Assembly: GCA_937891825.1 (NCBI GenBank)
Contig: CALAHN010000021.1
Span: 1 to 38,734, forward strand
Direction: 5' to 3'
DNA length: 38,734 nucleotides
Source: an uncultured Alphaproteobacteria bacterium
Lineage (GTDB): Bacteria; Pseudomonadota; Alphaproteobacteria; Bin95
Shown here: positions 24,205 to 33,001 of the stretch, piece after piece
Layout: every line of letters begins with the position of its first letter
How positions within the stretch are numbered: position 1 is the stretch's first letter
The notes under the pieces: model-generated
What the model saw: only the letters and a program-made list of their open reading frames with translations
Database searches by the model: none
Told to the model about the DNA's origin: nothing
Translations under genes and position numbers: made by a program

Positions 24205-25236
24205 GTGGCCAAAGCCAGCAAAGCGACGAAACCGCGGTTGAACCTGGCGCTGCAGGGCGGAGGGTCGCACGGGGCTTTCACCTGGGGCGTGCTTGACCGG
24301 ATATTCGAACTCGACCTGTTTGAGATTGACGGCATCGTCGGCACCAGCGCCGGGGCCATGAACGCCGCCGTCGTCGCCTGCGGCCTCGCGAGCGGCGGGG
24401 CGGAGGGCGCCCGCGCCAAGATGCGGGAATTCTGGACCGCGATTTCCGCCGCCTCGAAGAAAGGCCCGATGCAGCCGAGCCTGATCGATCAGATGCTCTC
24501 GCCGGGCAACATGGATTTTTCGCCCATGTGGCTCGCGGCGGACGCGCTCTCGAAAATGTTCTCGCCCTATCAACTGAACCCGCTCAACCTGAATCCGCTG
24601 CGCGACACGCTATCCAGCGTCGTGGACTTCGATCTGGTCTGCCATACCGAGCGCGTGCGCCTGTTTCTGTGCGCGACCGATGTGATGAACGGCAAGATTC
24701 ATGTCTTCAAAGGCGATGAAATCTCCGTCGACGCCGTGCTAGCCTCGGCCTGCCTGCCCTTCCTGTTCCAGGCGGTTGAGATCGACGGTCACTTTTACTG
24801 GGACGGCGGATATATGGGCAACCCGCCGCTTTACCCGTTGATCTACAACACAAAGACCAGCGATATCCTGATCTGCCAGATCAACCCGATCGTTATCGAC
24901 GAACTGCCGACGACGGCGCAGGCGATCATGGACCGGATCAACACGTTGAGCTTCAATTCCTCCCTGATGCGGGAAATGCGCATCATCGACTTCATCTCGA
25001 AGCAGCTCGATAAGGGCCAGTTGCCGCCCGAGCACTACAAGAAGCTCAAGATCCACGTCGTCGAAGCCGAGATGGAGATGCGCAAGCTCGGCGCGTCGTC
25101 GAAACTGAACGCCAACTGGGATTTCCTGACCCACCTGTTCGAGATCGGTCGGGCCAAGGCCGACACATGGGTCACGGAACATTTTGATAAGGTCGGCCAC
25201 GAAAGCTCCGTCAATATCTCGGACAAGTACCTGTAA
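24205..25236 (+). CDS. patatin-like phospholipase family protein
   Basis: A 343-residue patatin-fold acyl hydrolase. The oxyanion motif is QGGGSHGAF (Gly18-Gly23), the nucleophile is Ser48 in GTSAGA, and the dyad Asp200 is in WDGGYMGNP. The C-terminal ~120 residues (helical, SSLMREMRIIDFISKQLDKG, then HLFEIGRAKADTW) match the DUF3734-type extension found in bacterial patatins near PHB genes. It starts at GTG, 4 bases after the decarboxylase stop, so it is clearly in the same operon. Substrate could be phospholipid or a PHB-related ester. The synteny supports a link to PHB granules, but this is unproven. Confidence 0.92.
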   Translation: MAKASKATKPRLNLALQGGGSHGAFTWGVLDRIFELDLFEIDGIVGTSAGAMNAAVVACGLASGGAEGARAKMREFWTAISAASKKGPMQPSLIDQMLSPGNMDFSPMWLAADALSKMFSPYQLNPLNLNPLRDTLSSVVDFDLVCHTERVRLFLCATDVMNGKIHVFKGDEISVDAVLASACLPFLFQAVEIDGHFYWDGGYMGNPPLYPLIYNTKTSDILICQINPIVIDELPTTAQAIMDRINTLSFNSSLMREMRIIDFISKQLDKGQLPPEHYKKLKIHVVEAEMEMRKLGASSKLNANWDFLTHLFEIGRAKADTWVTEHFDKVGHESSVNISDKYL

Positions 25237-25343
25237 CGGTGAGCCTTCCACCAACTTGGACACTAGCGTCATAGAAGAAGTTGAACGCCAAAGAACGCAA
25301 CGAACGTATGCGAAGCTATCCAACAATCCCGTAGCCGGGACGG

Positions 25344-25733
25344 CTACATCGACGCGGCACAGGCCTGCCGCGCCACGAAATACGAGATCGACCCCCGCGT
25401 GAGGGGCGCTAAATCGCGACCGGCACGTCGTCGCGGCGCAGCCGCGGCTTTAGCGCGAACCTGGGCAAGCGATTCACCGTCTGCCAAATATTTAAACCGC
25501 ATGGATTCGCAATCGAACACTCGCACTGAATACGATACCCCAGATGGGCCGTCTCGGCGCGTTGTCGCAATTATGAGCCCTGGCAAAACTTGTTCAAAAT
25601 CAAGTAGCATGTATTCCGCTTTTGGATCGCTAGGAACTGCAAGTGGCACCGACATAGTAAGCCGCTCGGCCACGCTCTGCGTTGCCACGGCGGTCAGTAC
25701 CCCCGCAATCAATATAGACTTCATTGGTCGCAT
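25344..25733 (-). CDS. small secreted protein of unknown function
   Basis: A 129-residue protein with a Sec signal peptide (MRPMKSILIAGVLTAVATQSVA, cleavage after SVA). The mature domain has two cysteines, in FDCESMRF and RQACAASM, which may pair. The shape (strand, VFDCE, Y.ADGESL...., then SISYFVARQAC) is that of small periplasmic proteins of unknown role. No known domain was recognised. AAGGAAG just upstream supports the ATG at 25733; an ATG at 25724 is an alternative. Its GC content is visibly lower than that of its neighbours, so recent acquisition is possible. A 6-bp inverted repeat GTAGCC-N5-GGCTAC (25331-25347) covers its stop codon and may help termination. Confidence 0.65.
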   Translation of the reverse strand: MRPMKSILIAGVLTAVATQSVAERLTMSVPLAVPSDPKAEYMLLDFEQVLPGLIIATTRRDGPSGVSYSVRVFDCESMRFKYLADGESLAQVRAKAAAAPRRRAGRDLAPLTRGSISYFVARQACAASM

Positions 25734-25772
25734 ACTTCTTCCTTCGCTATTCGAGTAAATTGGGAAAATCAT

Positions 25773-26054
25773 CGGAAGAGACTATCCCAGAAATCGCTCC
25801 GTGTTAGACTTGGATGTGATTCTGGCTTGATCGGTCTTTCCGGGCGGTGTCATCAATGAACCAACTTGGTTCCGCACAGTCACCGAGCCGGAACGCCTAT
25901 GCGTCGATATCTTGGCCGACATCACAAAGGCAGAGGGCGCCGCGCCGCTCTGAAGGCGCCCGGCGCAAGGCGCTCCGGGTAAGACTGGCGCGCCGGGCGG
26001 ACCGACGGTAGGCTTTCCGCTTTCAAAGCCGATGCTGAAGGATCGCCCTCTCCC
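25773..26054. other. intergenic gap with a possible gene remnant
   Basis: No complete gene is seen. On the plus strand, one reading frame between about 25834 and 25948 gives a short protein-like stretch (NEPTWFRTVTEPERLCVDIL...) ending at a TGA after APL. It has no start codon or ribosome site and may be the tail of a decayed gene. The rest should hold the promoter of the carboxyltransferase gene, although no clear elements were found. Confidence 0.3.
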
Positions 26055-27602
26055 ATGACCTGGCAAACTGAACTCGATGAACTCCGCCGCCGTGAGGCAT
26101 TCGTGGAACAGATGGGCGGGCCGGACAAGGTCAAGCGCCAGCATGACGGCGGACGGCTGACGGTGCGCGAGCGCATCGACGCGATGCTCGATGACGGCTC
26201 GTTCCATGAACTCGGCAAGGTCGCGGGCATGGCCCAGTATGACGGCCGGAACGATCTCGAAAGCTTCATGGCGTCCAACTTCGTCTTTGGGCGCGGGCGG
26301 GTGAACGGCCGTCAGGTCGTCGTCGGCGGCGACGATTTCACGGTGCGCGGCGGCTCGGCCGACGCCACCATCAAAGAAAAGCACATCATGTGCGAGCAGA
26401 TGGCCCATGACCTGCGCCTGCCCCTGATCCGCATCGTCGAAGGCTCCGGCGGCGGCGGTTCGGTCAAGACCATCGAAACCACCGGCCGCGCCAATGTGCC
26501 GGGCGTCAAGGGTTGGGAGTGGGTGGTCCGCAATCTCGGCACGGTGCCGCGGGTCGCGCTGGGCCTCGGCTCTGTCGCCGGCCTCGGAGCGGCGCATCTG
26601 ACGGCGGCGCATTATTCTGTGATGGTCAAGGAGATGTCCGCCCTTTTCGTCGCCGGCCCGCCGGTCGTGAAGCGGCTCGGACAGGATTTGACCAAACAGG
26701 AGCTTGGCGGCTGGAAGATCCAGCTTCGGTCCGGCGCCGTCGACGAGGCGGTCGATACCGAGGAGGAAGCGTTCGAGCATGCCCGGCGTTTCCTCTCCTA
26801 CCTGCCGCAGAACGTCTACGAATTGCCGGCGCGCCTTGATCCGACGGACGATCCCGACCGCCGCGACCCGGCGCTGATGGACGCCGTGCCGCGGGATATC
26901 CGCAAGGTCTACAAGATGCGGCCGATCGTTGAATCCGTCGTCGACACGGGCTCGTTCTTTGAAATGGGCAAGCTCTATGGGCGTTCGGTGATCACCGGCT
27001 TTGCCCGGGTCGACGGCTGGCCCGTCGCCGTGATGGCCAGCGATCCTTTCCACTTCGGCGGCGGCTGGACGGCGGACGCCTGCCGCAAGGTCGAGCGCTT
27101 CGTCGATACCGCCCAGACCTTCCACTTGCCGATGATCTATCTGGTTGACTGCCCCGGCTTCCTGATCGGGCTGGAAAGCGAGAAAGCCGGCACGATCAAG
27201 GAAGGCGCGCGGGCGATGGCGGCGATCTGGCAATCGACGATCCCCTGGTGCTCGATCCTGGTGCGGAACGTGTTCGGAGTTGCGGGCGCGGCGCATCAGA
27301 ACGGCTCCCGCTTTAACATGCGGTATGCTTGGCCGTCCGGCCGCTGGGGCTCGCTGCCGCTCGAGGGCGGCATTGAAGCCGCATATTCGGCCGATATAGC
27401 CGCCGCCCCCGACCCGAAAGCGAAACTCGCCGAAATCGAGGATCGGCTCGGCAAGCTCCGCTCGCCCTTCCGCTCGGCCGAGACCTTCTGGGTCGAGGAA
27501 ATCATCGATCCCCGGGATACCCGGAAGATGCTGGTCGATTTCGCGAACACGGCGGCGCCGCTACGGGAAACCGGGCCCTATCTGCACGCCATGCGCGGCT
27601 GA
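26055..27602 (+). CDS. acyl-CoA carboxylase, carboxyltransferase (beta) subunit
   Basis: A 515-residue carboxyltransferase of the propionyl-/methylcrotonyl-/geranyl-CoA carboxylase beta family, normal full length. Two crotonase-like halves are seen. The N-half has RLTVRERIDAMLDDGSF, GGDDFTVRGGS and IVEGSGGGGS. The C-half has GFARVDGWPVAVMASDP, FVDTAQTFHLPMIYLVDCPGFLIG and GARAMAAIWQSTIPW with oxyanion glycines. It would move CO2 from carboxybiotin to an acyl-CoA. No biotin carboxylase/biotin carrier gene is adjacent, so it must use a partner encoded elsewhere, or have a different role. The particular acyl-CoA is undetermined. The ATG is supported mainly by the conserved N-terminus, since the upstream ribosome site is weak. 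Confidence 0.92.
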   Translation: MTWQTELDELRRREAFVEQMGGPDKVKRQHDGGRLTVRERIDAMLDDGSFHELGKVAGMAQYDGRNDLESFMASNFVFGRGRVNGRQVVVGGDDFTVRGGSADATIKEKHIMCEQMAHDLRLPLIRIVEGSGGGGSVKTIETTGRANVPGVKGWEWVVRNLGTVPRVALGLGSVAGLGAAHLTAAHYSVMVKEMSALFVAGPPVVKRLGQDLTKQELGGWKIQLRSGAVDEAVDTEEEAFEHARRFLSYLPQNVYELPARLDPTDDPDRRDPALMDAVPRDIRKVYKMRPIVESVVDTGSFFEMGKLYGRSVITGFARVDGWPVAVMASDPFHFGGGWTADACRKVERFVDTAQTFHLPMIYLVDCPGFLIGLESEKAGTIKEGARAMAAIWQSTIPWCSILVRNVFGVAGAAHQNGSRFNMRYAWPSGRWGSLPLEGGIEAAYSADIAAAPDPKAKLAEIEDRLGKLRSPFRSAETFWVEEIIDPRDTRKMLVDFANTAAPLRETGPYLHAMRG

Positions 27603-27687
27603 CGCCGGTTGACGCGGCTGTGAGCGCCGGATGGCTGGAAAGTGCGCTAAGCTGACGGGACTTCTTGCCTGAGGGAGGCCCGTCAGC

Positions 27688-28398
27688 ATGATCGATCTCC
27701 AGACCTATCGCGCCGCGTTCGGGCAGCCGACCGCGACGCCTTTTGGCGTGAAGGCCCTGATCCTGCTGCAAATGGCGGGCGTCGAGCATCGGACCGTCTA
27801 CCAGGACGATCCGCGCAAGGCGCCAAAGGGCAAATTGCCGCTGATCGTCGACGACGGCGAAACCGTGGCGGACAGCACCTTCATTCGCCATCACCTGGAA
27901 CGGAAATATGGCGTCGACCTGGACGCCGGCCTGTCCGCCGAAGCGCGCGCCATCCCCCTCGCCTTCCAGCGGCTCGCGGAAGAAAGCCTTTACTGGTCGA
28001 TCGTCGCGGCCCGGTGGGTCGACCAAGCAAATTGGCCGACGCTCCGCGACAGGATTTTCCAGCCGATCCCCAAATTGGTTCGGCCGCTCATCGCCGGGCA
28101 TATCCGCAAGTCGCTCCTCCGCGACATGCGCGGCCATGGCGCCGGTCGCCACACGCTCGCCGAGCAATATCAGATCGGCGTCGATAATCTCCGGGCCATA
28201 TCCGATTGGCTGGGCGACAAGCCCTACATGCATGGACCGGAGCCAACCGCCGTCGACGCCAGCATCGGCGCCTTCGTCGCTAGCGTGGTCGGCGAACCGT
28301 TCGACACGCCCATCCGGAAAGCCGCCAGAGCAGCCCCAAACCTTGCCGCCTACGCGGATCGCATTTCGCAGAAGTACTACACTTCATATGAATATTAA
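27688..28398 (+). CDS. glutathione S-transferase family protein (Fax/metaxin-like)
   Basis: A 236-residue protein with a thioredoxin-like N-terminal domain and a helical C-terminal domain. The N-terminus (TPFGVKALILLQMAGVEHRTVY), followed by APKGKLPLIVDDGETVADSTFIRHHLE, is the pattern of the Fax/CDR-like GST subgroup. The cis-Pro is in KLPLI and the Asp-Ser pair that binds the glutathione gamma-Glu is in ADS. The helical domain ends with PTAVDASIGAFVASVV, the usual N-capping box. Activity toward any substrate is unknown. GGAGG 9 bases upstream fixes the ATG. It follows the carboxyltransferase by 85 bases on the same strand. Confidence 0.85.
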   Translation: MIDLQTYRAAFGQPTATPFGVKALILLQMAGVEHRTVYQDDPRKAPKGKLPLIVDDGETVADSTFIRHHLERKYGVDLDAGLSAEARAIPLAFQRLAEESLYWSIVAARWVDQANWPTLRDRIFQPIPKLVRPLIAGHIRKSLLRDMRGHGAGRHTLAEQYQIGVDNLRAISDWLGDKPYMHGPEPTAVDASIGAFVASVVGEPFDTPIRKAARAAPNLAAYADRISQKYYTSYEY

Positions 28399-28586
28399 CC
28401 ATTTCTATTGAAGATGGATTGTTTTGAACTGGAATTTCTTGATAACTACCAATGGCGTAATGCCTATTTGCTATAGTATTTGAGCGGTTATTTCTTAGTA
28501 TTCCCGGACAATCAATCAACCAATCGTCCGCTCTATGGTGATGCGGCCGTCGGCTGATTAAACCGTCTGTCCGCGGGAGAGCTAGT
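28399..28586. other. AT-rich intergenic region upstream of the RTX exoprotein
   Basis: This gap is much more AT-rich than the genes around it and should hold the exoprotein promoter. TATAGT near 28475 could be a -10 element but no matching -35 at proper spacing is convincing. No -24/-12 pattern and no clear operator was found. GGGAGAG lies 7 bases before the exoprotein ATG. Confidence 0.4.
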
Positions 28587-31500
28587 ATGGCCGGAGAAAC
28601 GCCAGTTACGATCGATGGCGCCCTGAATGACTGGGACATCAACGATCGCCTCGACCTGGCCGGCGGCGGCGTCGCCGGGTTCGAGATGTATGGCCGCGTC
28701 GAAGGCGGCGCGTTTGTCCTGGCGGCCAACGCCGGCGCGACTGCGATCGGGCCAAACACGACCTTCTGGCTGAACACCGACAACGACGCTGCGACCGGCT
28801 TCCAGGTCTTCGGCTTCGCGGCGGGGGCTGAATTCAATGTCAATATCGGCGCCGACGGCGTTCCTCGCCTCTATACCGGCGACGCGGGCGAGACCCTGGT
28901 TTCAGATGCATTGGAAGTCGGCCGCTCGGCCGACGGCGGCATCCTCGAAATCCGCATCCCGGCGGCGCTCCTGGCCGCGCCCGGCGGCGAGATCCCGACC
29001 GCGGCGACGGTCTATGCGGACATCAACAACCAGACGTTCATTCCGAACGACTACTCCAGCTTCGCCTACAAGCTGGAAGCGCCGACGCCGGCGGAGACCG
29101 TCGCTGACATCATTTTCGACGGCGAGCTTGGCGAATGGAGCACAGCCGACCGGTTGGACGGCGCCGCGGACGGCGTCGAAGGATTTGCAGTTTACGGCCG
29201 CGAGACCGCCGACCATTTCGTCATAGCGCTTGAAGCCGACACGGCGATCGGCGCCAACACGACGCTTTGGCTGAACACCGACAACAACAACGCGACGGGT
29301 TTCCAGGTCTTCGGCTTCGCCGCGGGCGCGGAATACAACATCAATATCGGCGCGGACGGCGTTCCCCGCCTCTTCACGGGCGCCGCCGGCGAAACGCCGG
29401 TCCAGGCGGACCTGACCTACGGCTTCAACGCGACGCGGCAGCGGATGGAAATCGCCATCGCCAAGACCGATCTCGCCGGCGCGCCAGACAGTCTCCGCCT
29501 GCATGTCGACGTGAACGACCAGGCCTATATCCCGAACGACTATTCCAGCTTCTCCTATGAGATCGCGCCCGAAACCGCGCCGCCGCCGCCGCCCACGACC
29601 GATGTCATCGACGGGACGACGCTGAACGGCGACCTTTCGGACTGGGCGGCCGCGGATCGTCTGGACGGCGCCGCCGACGGCGTCGCGGGCTTTGCCGTGC
29701 ACGGCCGCGCGAGCGCCGATCATTTCCTGTTCGCGATCGAAGCGGATGTCGAGATCGGGGCCAACACGACCATCTGGATCAATACCGACAACAACAACGC
29801 GACCGGCTTCCAGGTCTTCGGCTTCGCGGCCGGCGCGGAATACAACATCAACATCGGTCAGGACGGCGCGCCGCAATTGTTCACCGGCGCCGCCGGCCAG
29901 ACCGCGGTCAATGCGCCGGTCGCGTTCGGCTACAGCGCCGACGGCAAGACACTGGAGCTCGCCATCGCCAAGGCCGACCTCGCCGGCGCGCCCGACAGCG
30001 TGGAAATCCATGTCGACGTGAACGAGCAGGCCTATATCCCGAACGATTACAGCCAGTTCTCCTACCGGGTCGGCGACCTGGTGCTGCCGCCCGCGCCGCC
30101 GCCAGTCACGGACGCGACGGCGGACAAGCGGATCGCCATCGTCTATTCCGAGAGCAGCGCCGCGAACTACTTCAACGAAACGTCCTATGCGCAGCTCATC
30201 ATGAGCGCGCAGCACCAGGCGATGATGGCCGGCACGCCCTTCGACCTCCTGAACGAAGCCGACCTGACGAACGCCGACCTACTTGCAACCTACGACGCGA
30301 TCGTGTTCCCGAGCTTCGCCAACGTCCGGGCCGATCTTCGCGACGCCATCTCGAGCGCGCTGGAAACGGCGTCGAACGAACACGGCGTCGGCATGATCGC
30401 GGCCGGCAATCTCATGACCAATGATGAAAATGGCGCCGCCTTCGGGAGCGATCCCTACAGCGTCATGAAGTCCCTGCTCGGCGTCGACTTCAAGGGCTTC
30501 GGCCAGGCGACCGATGCGGTCATCCGGGCCGGCGCCGACCATGCCGGGAATGAAACCCTCGCCGAAGGCGCTACGGTTCAATCCTATGACGGCGACTTCT
30601 TCTACATGCACTTCGAGCCGGTCGTTAGCGCCGACACGGTCGCGACGCTGACCGCGGGCGGCGAAACCTACAATGCCGTGCTGGCGACCAATACCGGCGG
30701 GCTGAACGTGCATTTCGCCAACGAATCGGTCTTCGCCGACACCGACCTTGCCTGGCAGGCCATCGACTGGGCCGTCGAGCGGGGCGAAATCAGCATCGAT
30801 CTGAAACTGACCCGCAGCGACCTCATCGTCGCGTCGCGCAATGACATGGATCAGTCCCAGGAGATGTTTGAAGTCAACCCGGACGATGGCCGTCCGCCGA
30901 TCTATCAGACCCTGGTATCGCTCCTTGAAGAATGGAAGGCTGACTATAATTTCGTCGGGTCCTACTACATCAATGTCGGCGACAACCCGCCAGACCAGCA
31001 GACGGATTGGGCCGTCTCCGGCCCTTATTATCAACAGATCATGGCGCTCGGGAATGAAATCGGCACCCATTCCTTCACCCACCCCGAAGACACCAACACC
31101 CTGACGCCAGCTCAGATCCAGTTCGAGTTCGAGCAGTCGATGGCGGTGATCGAAGCGGAGCTCGGCATCGACATCACGGGCGCTGCGGTGCCCGGCGCGC
31201 CCGAGAGCCTGCAGACCGCGCAGCAGATCATCCAGTATTTCGACTATCTATCCGGCGGCTATTCCGGCGTCGGCGCCGGCTATCCGGGCGCGTTCGGCTT
31301 CCTCGGGCCCGACCAGACCGACAAGGTCTATCTGGCGCCGAATATTTCCTTCGACTTTACCCTGGTCGAGTTCCAGGACATGACGCCGGAGGAAGCCTCG
31401 GCCGCCTGGCAGGCCGAGTTCGACGATTTGACCGCCAACAGTTCGACCCCCATCGCCCTCTGGCCCTGGCACGACTACGGCCCGACCGAGCACGATGACG

Positions 31501-32843
31501 ATCCCGATGAGAACCCAGGCTCCTTCTATTCGGAGGAGATGTTCACGAACTTCATCCAGACCGCCTTCAACGCCGGCGCGGAATTCGTGACGCTGAACGA
31601 CCTTGCCGGCCGCATCAAGAGCTTCCAGTCCTCAAGCGTCACGGTCGACAAGGACGGGAACGAAATCACCGCGACCGTGACAGGCGAGGGCGTGGGCGCC
31701 ATGGCGCTCGATCTGGACCTGAACGGCGGCGAGGGCGTCATCCAGAGCGTCGCCGGCTGGTATGCCTATGACGCAGACTCCGTCTTCCTGCCCGATGCTG
31801 GCGGAACCTTCCAGATCACGGTCGGCGCGACCCAGGACGATGTCACGCACATCACGGGCCTCGACCAACGCATGACGCTGACATCCGTCACGGGCGACGG
31901 CGAAGACCTGACCATCGGCGTGGTCGGCGAGGGCGATATCGCCATCGATCTGACGGCGCTCAACGGGCGGTCCTTCGCTGTCTCCGGCGCTGACGTCAAA
32001 AGCATCGTCGGCGACATCCTCACGCTCACGACAAAGGGCGCCGGCGCGCACGCCATCGGCGTCGACGTCGGCGGCGACAGCAACTTCGCGCCGGTCGCCG
32101 ATGATGACGCGACCACCCTCAAGGCGAATGCGCCGACGAGCAACCTGACGTCGATCCTGCTGGATGGCGACGCTGACGCCAACGGAGATGCGCTGTCGAT
32201 CGTCTCGCTGGACGGGACCGGCGTGCAGGGCGTCCTCAGCCTGACGAATGGTCAGGTCGCCTACAATCCGGGCAATGCCTTTGCGACGCTGCAAACCGGC
32301 CAGACCGCTCAGGAGCAGTTCTCCTACACGATCAGCGACGGCAAGGGCGGAACCGCGACCGCGACGGCTACGCTCACCATCGAAGGCGTCGCGCCGGCCT
32401 ACAACCTGATCCAGGGCGGCAGCGGCAAGGACAAGCTGACCGGCACGAACGGCGCCGATCTCATCCTCGGCGGCGACGGCGACGATACCCTGAACGGCAG
32501 GTCGGGCGGAGACCGTCTGGAAGGCGGCGCCGGCAACGACAAGCTGACCGGCGGCGGCGGCGCGGACGTCCTGATCGGCGGCGCCGGCAACGATACGCTG
32601 AAAGGCGGCGGCGGCGCCGATCTCTTCACGTTCGACGCCTTCGGCTTTGGGGTCGACCGCATCACCGACTTCACGAACGGGACGGACAAGATCGATCTTT
32701 CCGGGCTTGGCCTCTCCGGCATCGACCACCTCTCGATCTCCCAGTCGTTCCTGACGACAGTGATCAACTTCGGCAATGGCGATCAAGTCCAGTTGAGCGG
32801 CATGCTGTCCATCTTCATCGGCGCCGACGACTTCATCTTCTAA
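28587..32843 (+). CDS. giant RTX exoprotein: three beta-sandwich repeats plus polysaccharide-deacetylase-like domain
   Basis: 1418 residues with no N-terminal signal. Layout: three tandem ~168-residue repeats (1-167, 168-336, 337-505), each with DWxxxDRLD, WLNTDNNNATGFQVFGF and YIPNDYSSF, resembling CBM9/DOMON-type carbohydrate-binding sandwiches, joined by Pro-rich linkers. A Rossmann/GATase-like region follows (~513-735, RIAIVYSESS, YDAIVFPSF). Next is a NodB-like deacetylase region (~740-1020) with the metal motif HSFTH (His828, His832), Asp753/Asp755 in NDMD and WPWHDYG. Beta-rich segments and a cadherin-like repeat (~1168-1270) precede eight RTX nonapeptides (1277-1345, such as GAGNDTLKG) and a C-terminal type I secretion-like end (ADDFIF). 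The order recalls Agd3-like (CE18) polysaccharide deacetylases. Likely secreted by a type I system, not present here, and active on an extracellular polysaccharide; this is inferred. Confidence 0.85.
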   Translation: MAGETPVTIDGALNDWDINDRLDLAGGGVAGFEMYGRVEGGAFVLAANAGATAIGPNTTFWLNTDNDAATGFQVFGFAAGAEFNVNIGADGVPRLYTGDAGETLVSDALEVGRSADGGILEIRIPAALLAAPGGEIPTAATVYADINNQTFIPNDYSSFAYKLEAPTPAETVADIIFDGELGEWSTADRLDGAADGVEGFAVYGRETADHFVIALEADTAIGANTTLWLNTDNNNATGFQVFGFAAGAEYNINIGADGVPRLFTGAAGETPVQADLTYGFNATRQRMEIAIAKTDLAGAPDSLRLHVDVNDQAYIPNDYSSFSYEIAPETAPPPPPTTDVIDGTTLNGDLSDWAAADRLDGAADGVAGFAVHGRASADHFLFAIEADVEIGANTTIWINTDNNNATGFQVFGFAAGAEYNINIGQDGAPQLFTGAAGQTAVNAPVAFGYSADGKTLELAIAKADLAGAPDSVEIHVDVNEQAYIPNDYSQFSYRVGDLVLPPAPPPVTDATADKRIAIVYSESSAANYFNETSYAQLIMSAQHQAMMAGTPFDLLNEADLTNADLLATYDAIVFPSFANVRADLRDAISSALETASNEHGVGMIAAGNLMTNDENGAAFGSDPYSVMKSLLGVDFKGFGQATDAVIRAGADHAGNETLAEGATVQSYDGDFFYMHFEPVVSADTVATLTAGGETYNAVLATNTGGLNVHFANESVFADTDLAWQAIDWAVERGEISIDLKLTRSDLIVASRNDMDQSQEMFEVNPDDGRPPIYQTLVSLLEEWKADYNFVGSYYINVGDNPPDQQTDWAVSGPYYQQIMALGNEIGTHSFTHPEDTNTLTPAQIQFEFEQSMAVIEAELGIDITGAAVPGAPESLQTAQQIIQYFDYLSGGYSGVGAGYPGAFGFLGPDQTDKVYLAPNISFDFTLVEFQDMTPEEASAAWQAEFDDLTANSSTPIALWPWHDYGPTEHDDDPDENPGSFYSEEMFTNFIQTAFNAGAEFVTLNDLAGRIKSFQSSSVTVDKDGNEITATVTGEGVGAMALDLDLNGGEGVIQSVAGWYAYDADSVFLPDAGGTFQITVGATQDDVTHITGLDQRMTLTSVTGDGEDLTIGVVGEGDIAIDLTALNGRSFAVSGADVKSIVGDILTLTTKGAGAHAIGVDVGGDSNFAPVADDDATTLKANAPTSNLTSILLDGDADANGDALSIVSLDGTGVQGVLSLTNGQVAYNPGNAFATLQTGQTAQEQFSYTISDGKGGTATATATLTIEGVAPAYNLIQGGSGKDKLTGTNGADLILGGDGDDTLNGRSGGDRLEGGAGNDKLTGGGGADVLIGGAGNDTLKGGGGADLFTFDAFGFGVDRITDFTNGTDKIDLSGLGLSGIDHLSISQSFLTTVINFGNGDQVQLSGMLSIFIGADDFIF
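28599..30080 (+). repeat. three tandem ~500-bp coding repeats in the exoprotein
   Basis: The stretch TTCCAGGTCTTCGGCTTCGC recurs at 28800, 29301 and 29808, giving periods of 501 and 507 bases (167 and 169 codons). The core from the NTD motif to the GRPxLFTG-like turn is nearly identical at protein level. Copies 2 and 3 are closest, and copy 1 is more diverged (NDAA for NNNA, EFNVN for EYNIN). This suggests internal duplication, with scope for copy-number change by recombination. Confidence 0.85.
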
Positions 32844-33001
32844 GCCGACCGCCGCTCGACCGCGCCGCCCCATGGCCATTTCGCCCGGCCGCCAAATCCA
32901 GTAGCCTCCGGATCGGACAGGATCCAGGGCGGATGCGGCGGCCGGGCGATCCGATCCTGGGTTCATGGAGAGCGGCCGAGCGGCCGGGAAAGAGGCTTCG
33001 G

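Noticed and set aside
25184-25402. A short plus-strand frame after the patatin gene (KLNAKERNER-like in one frame)
   Set aside because: No start with a ribosome site and no family match that I can support; at most a tiny remnant.
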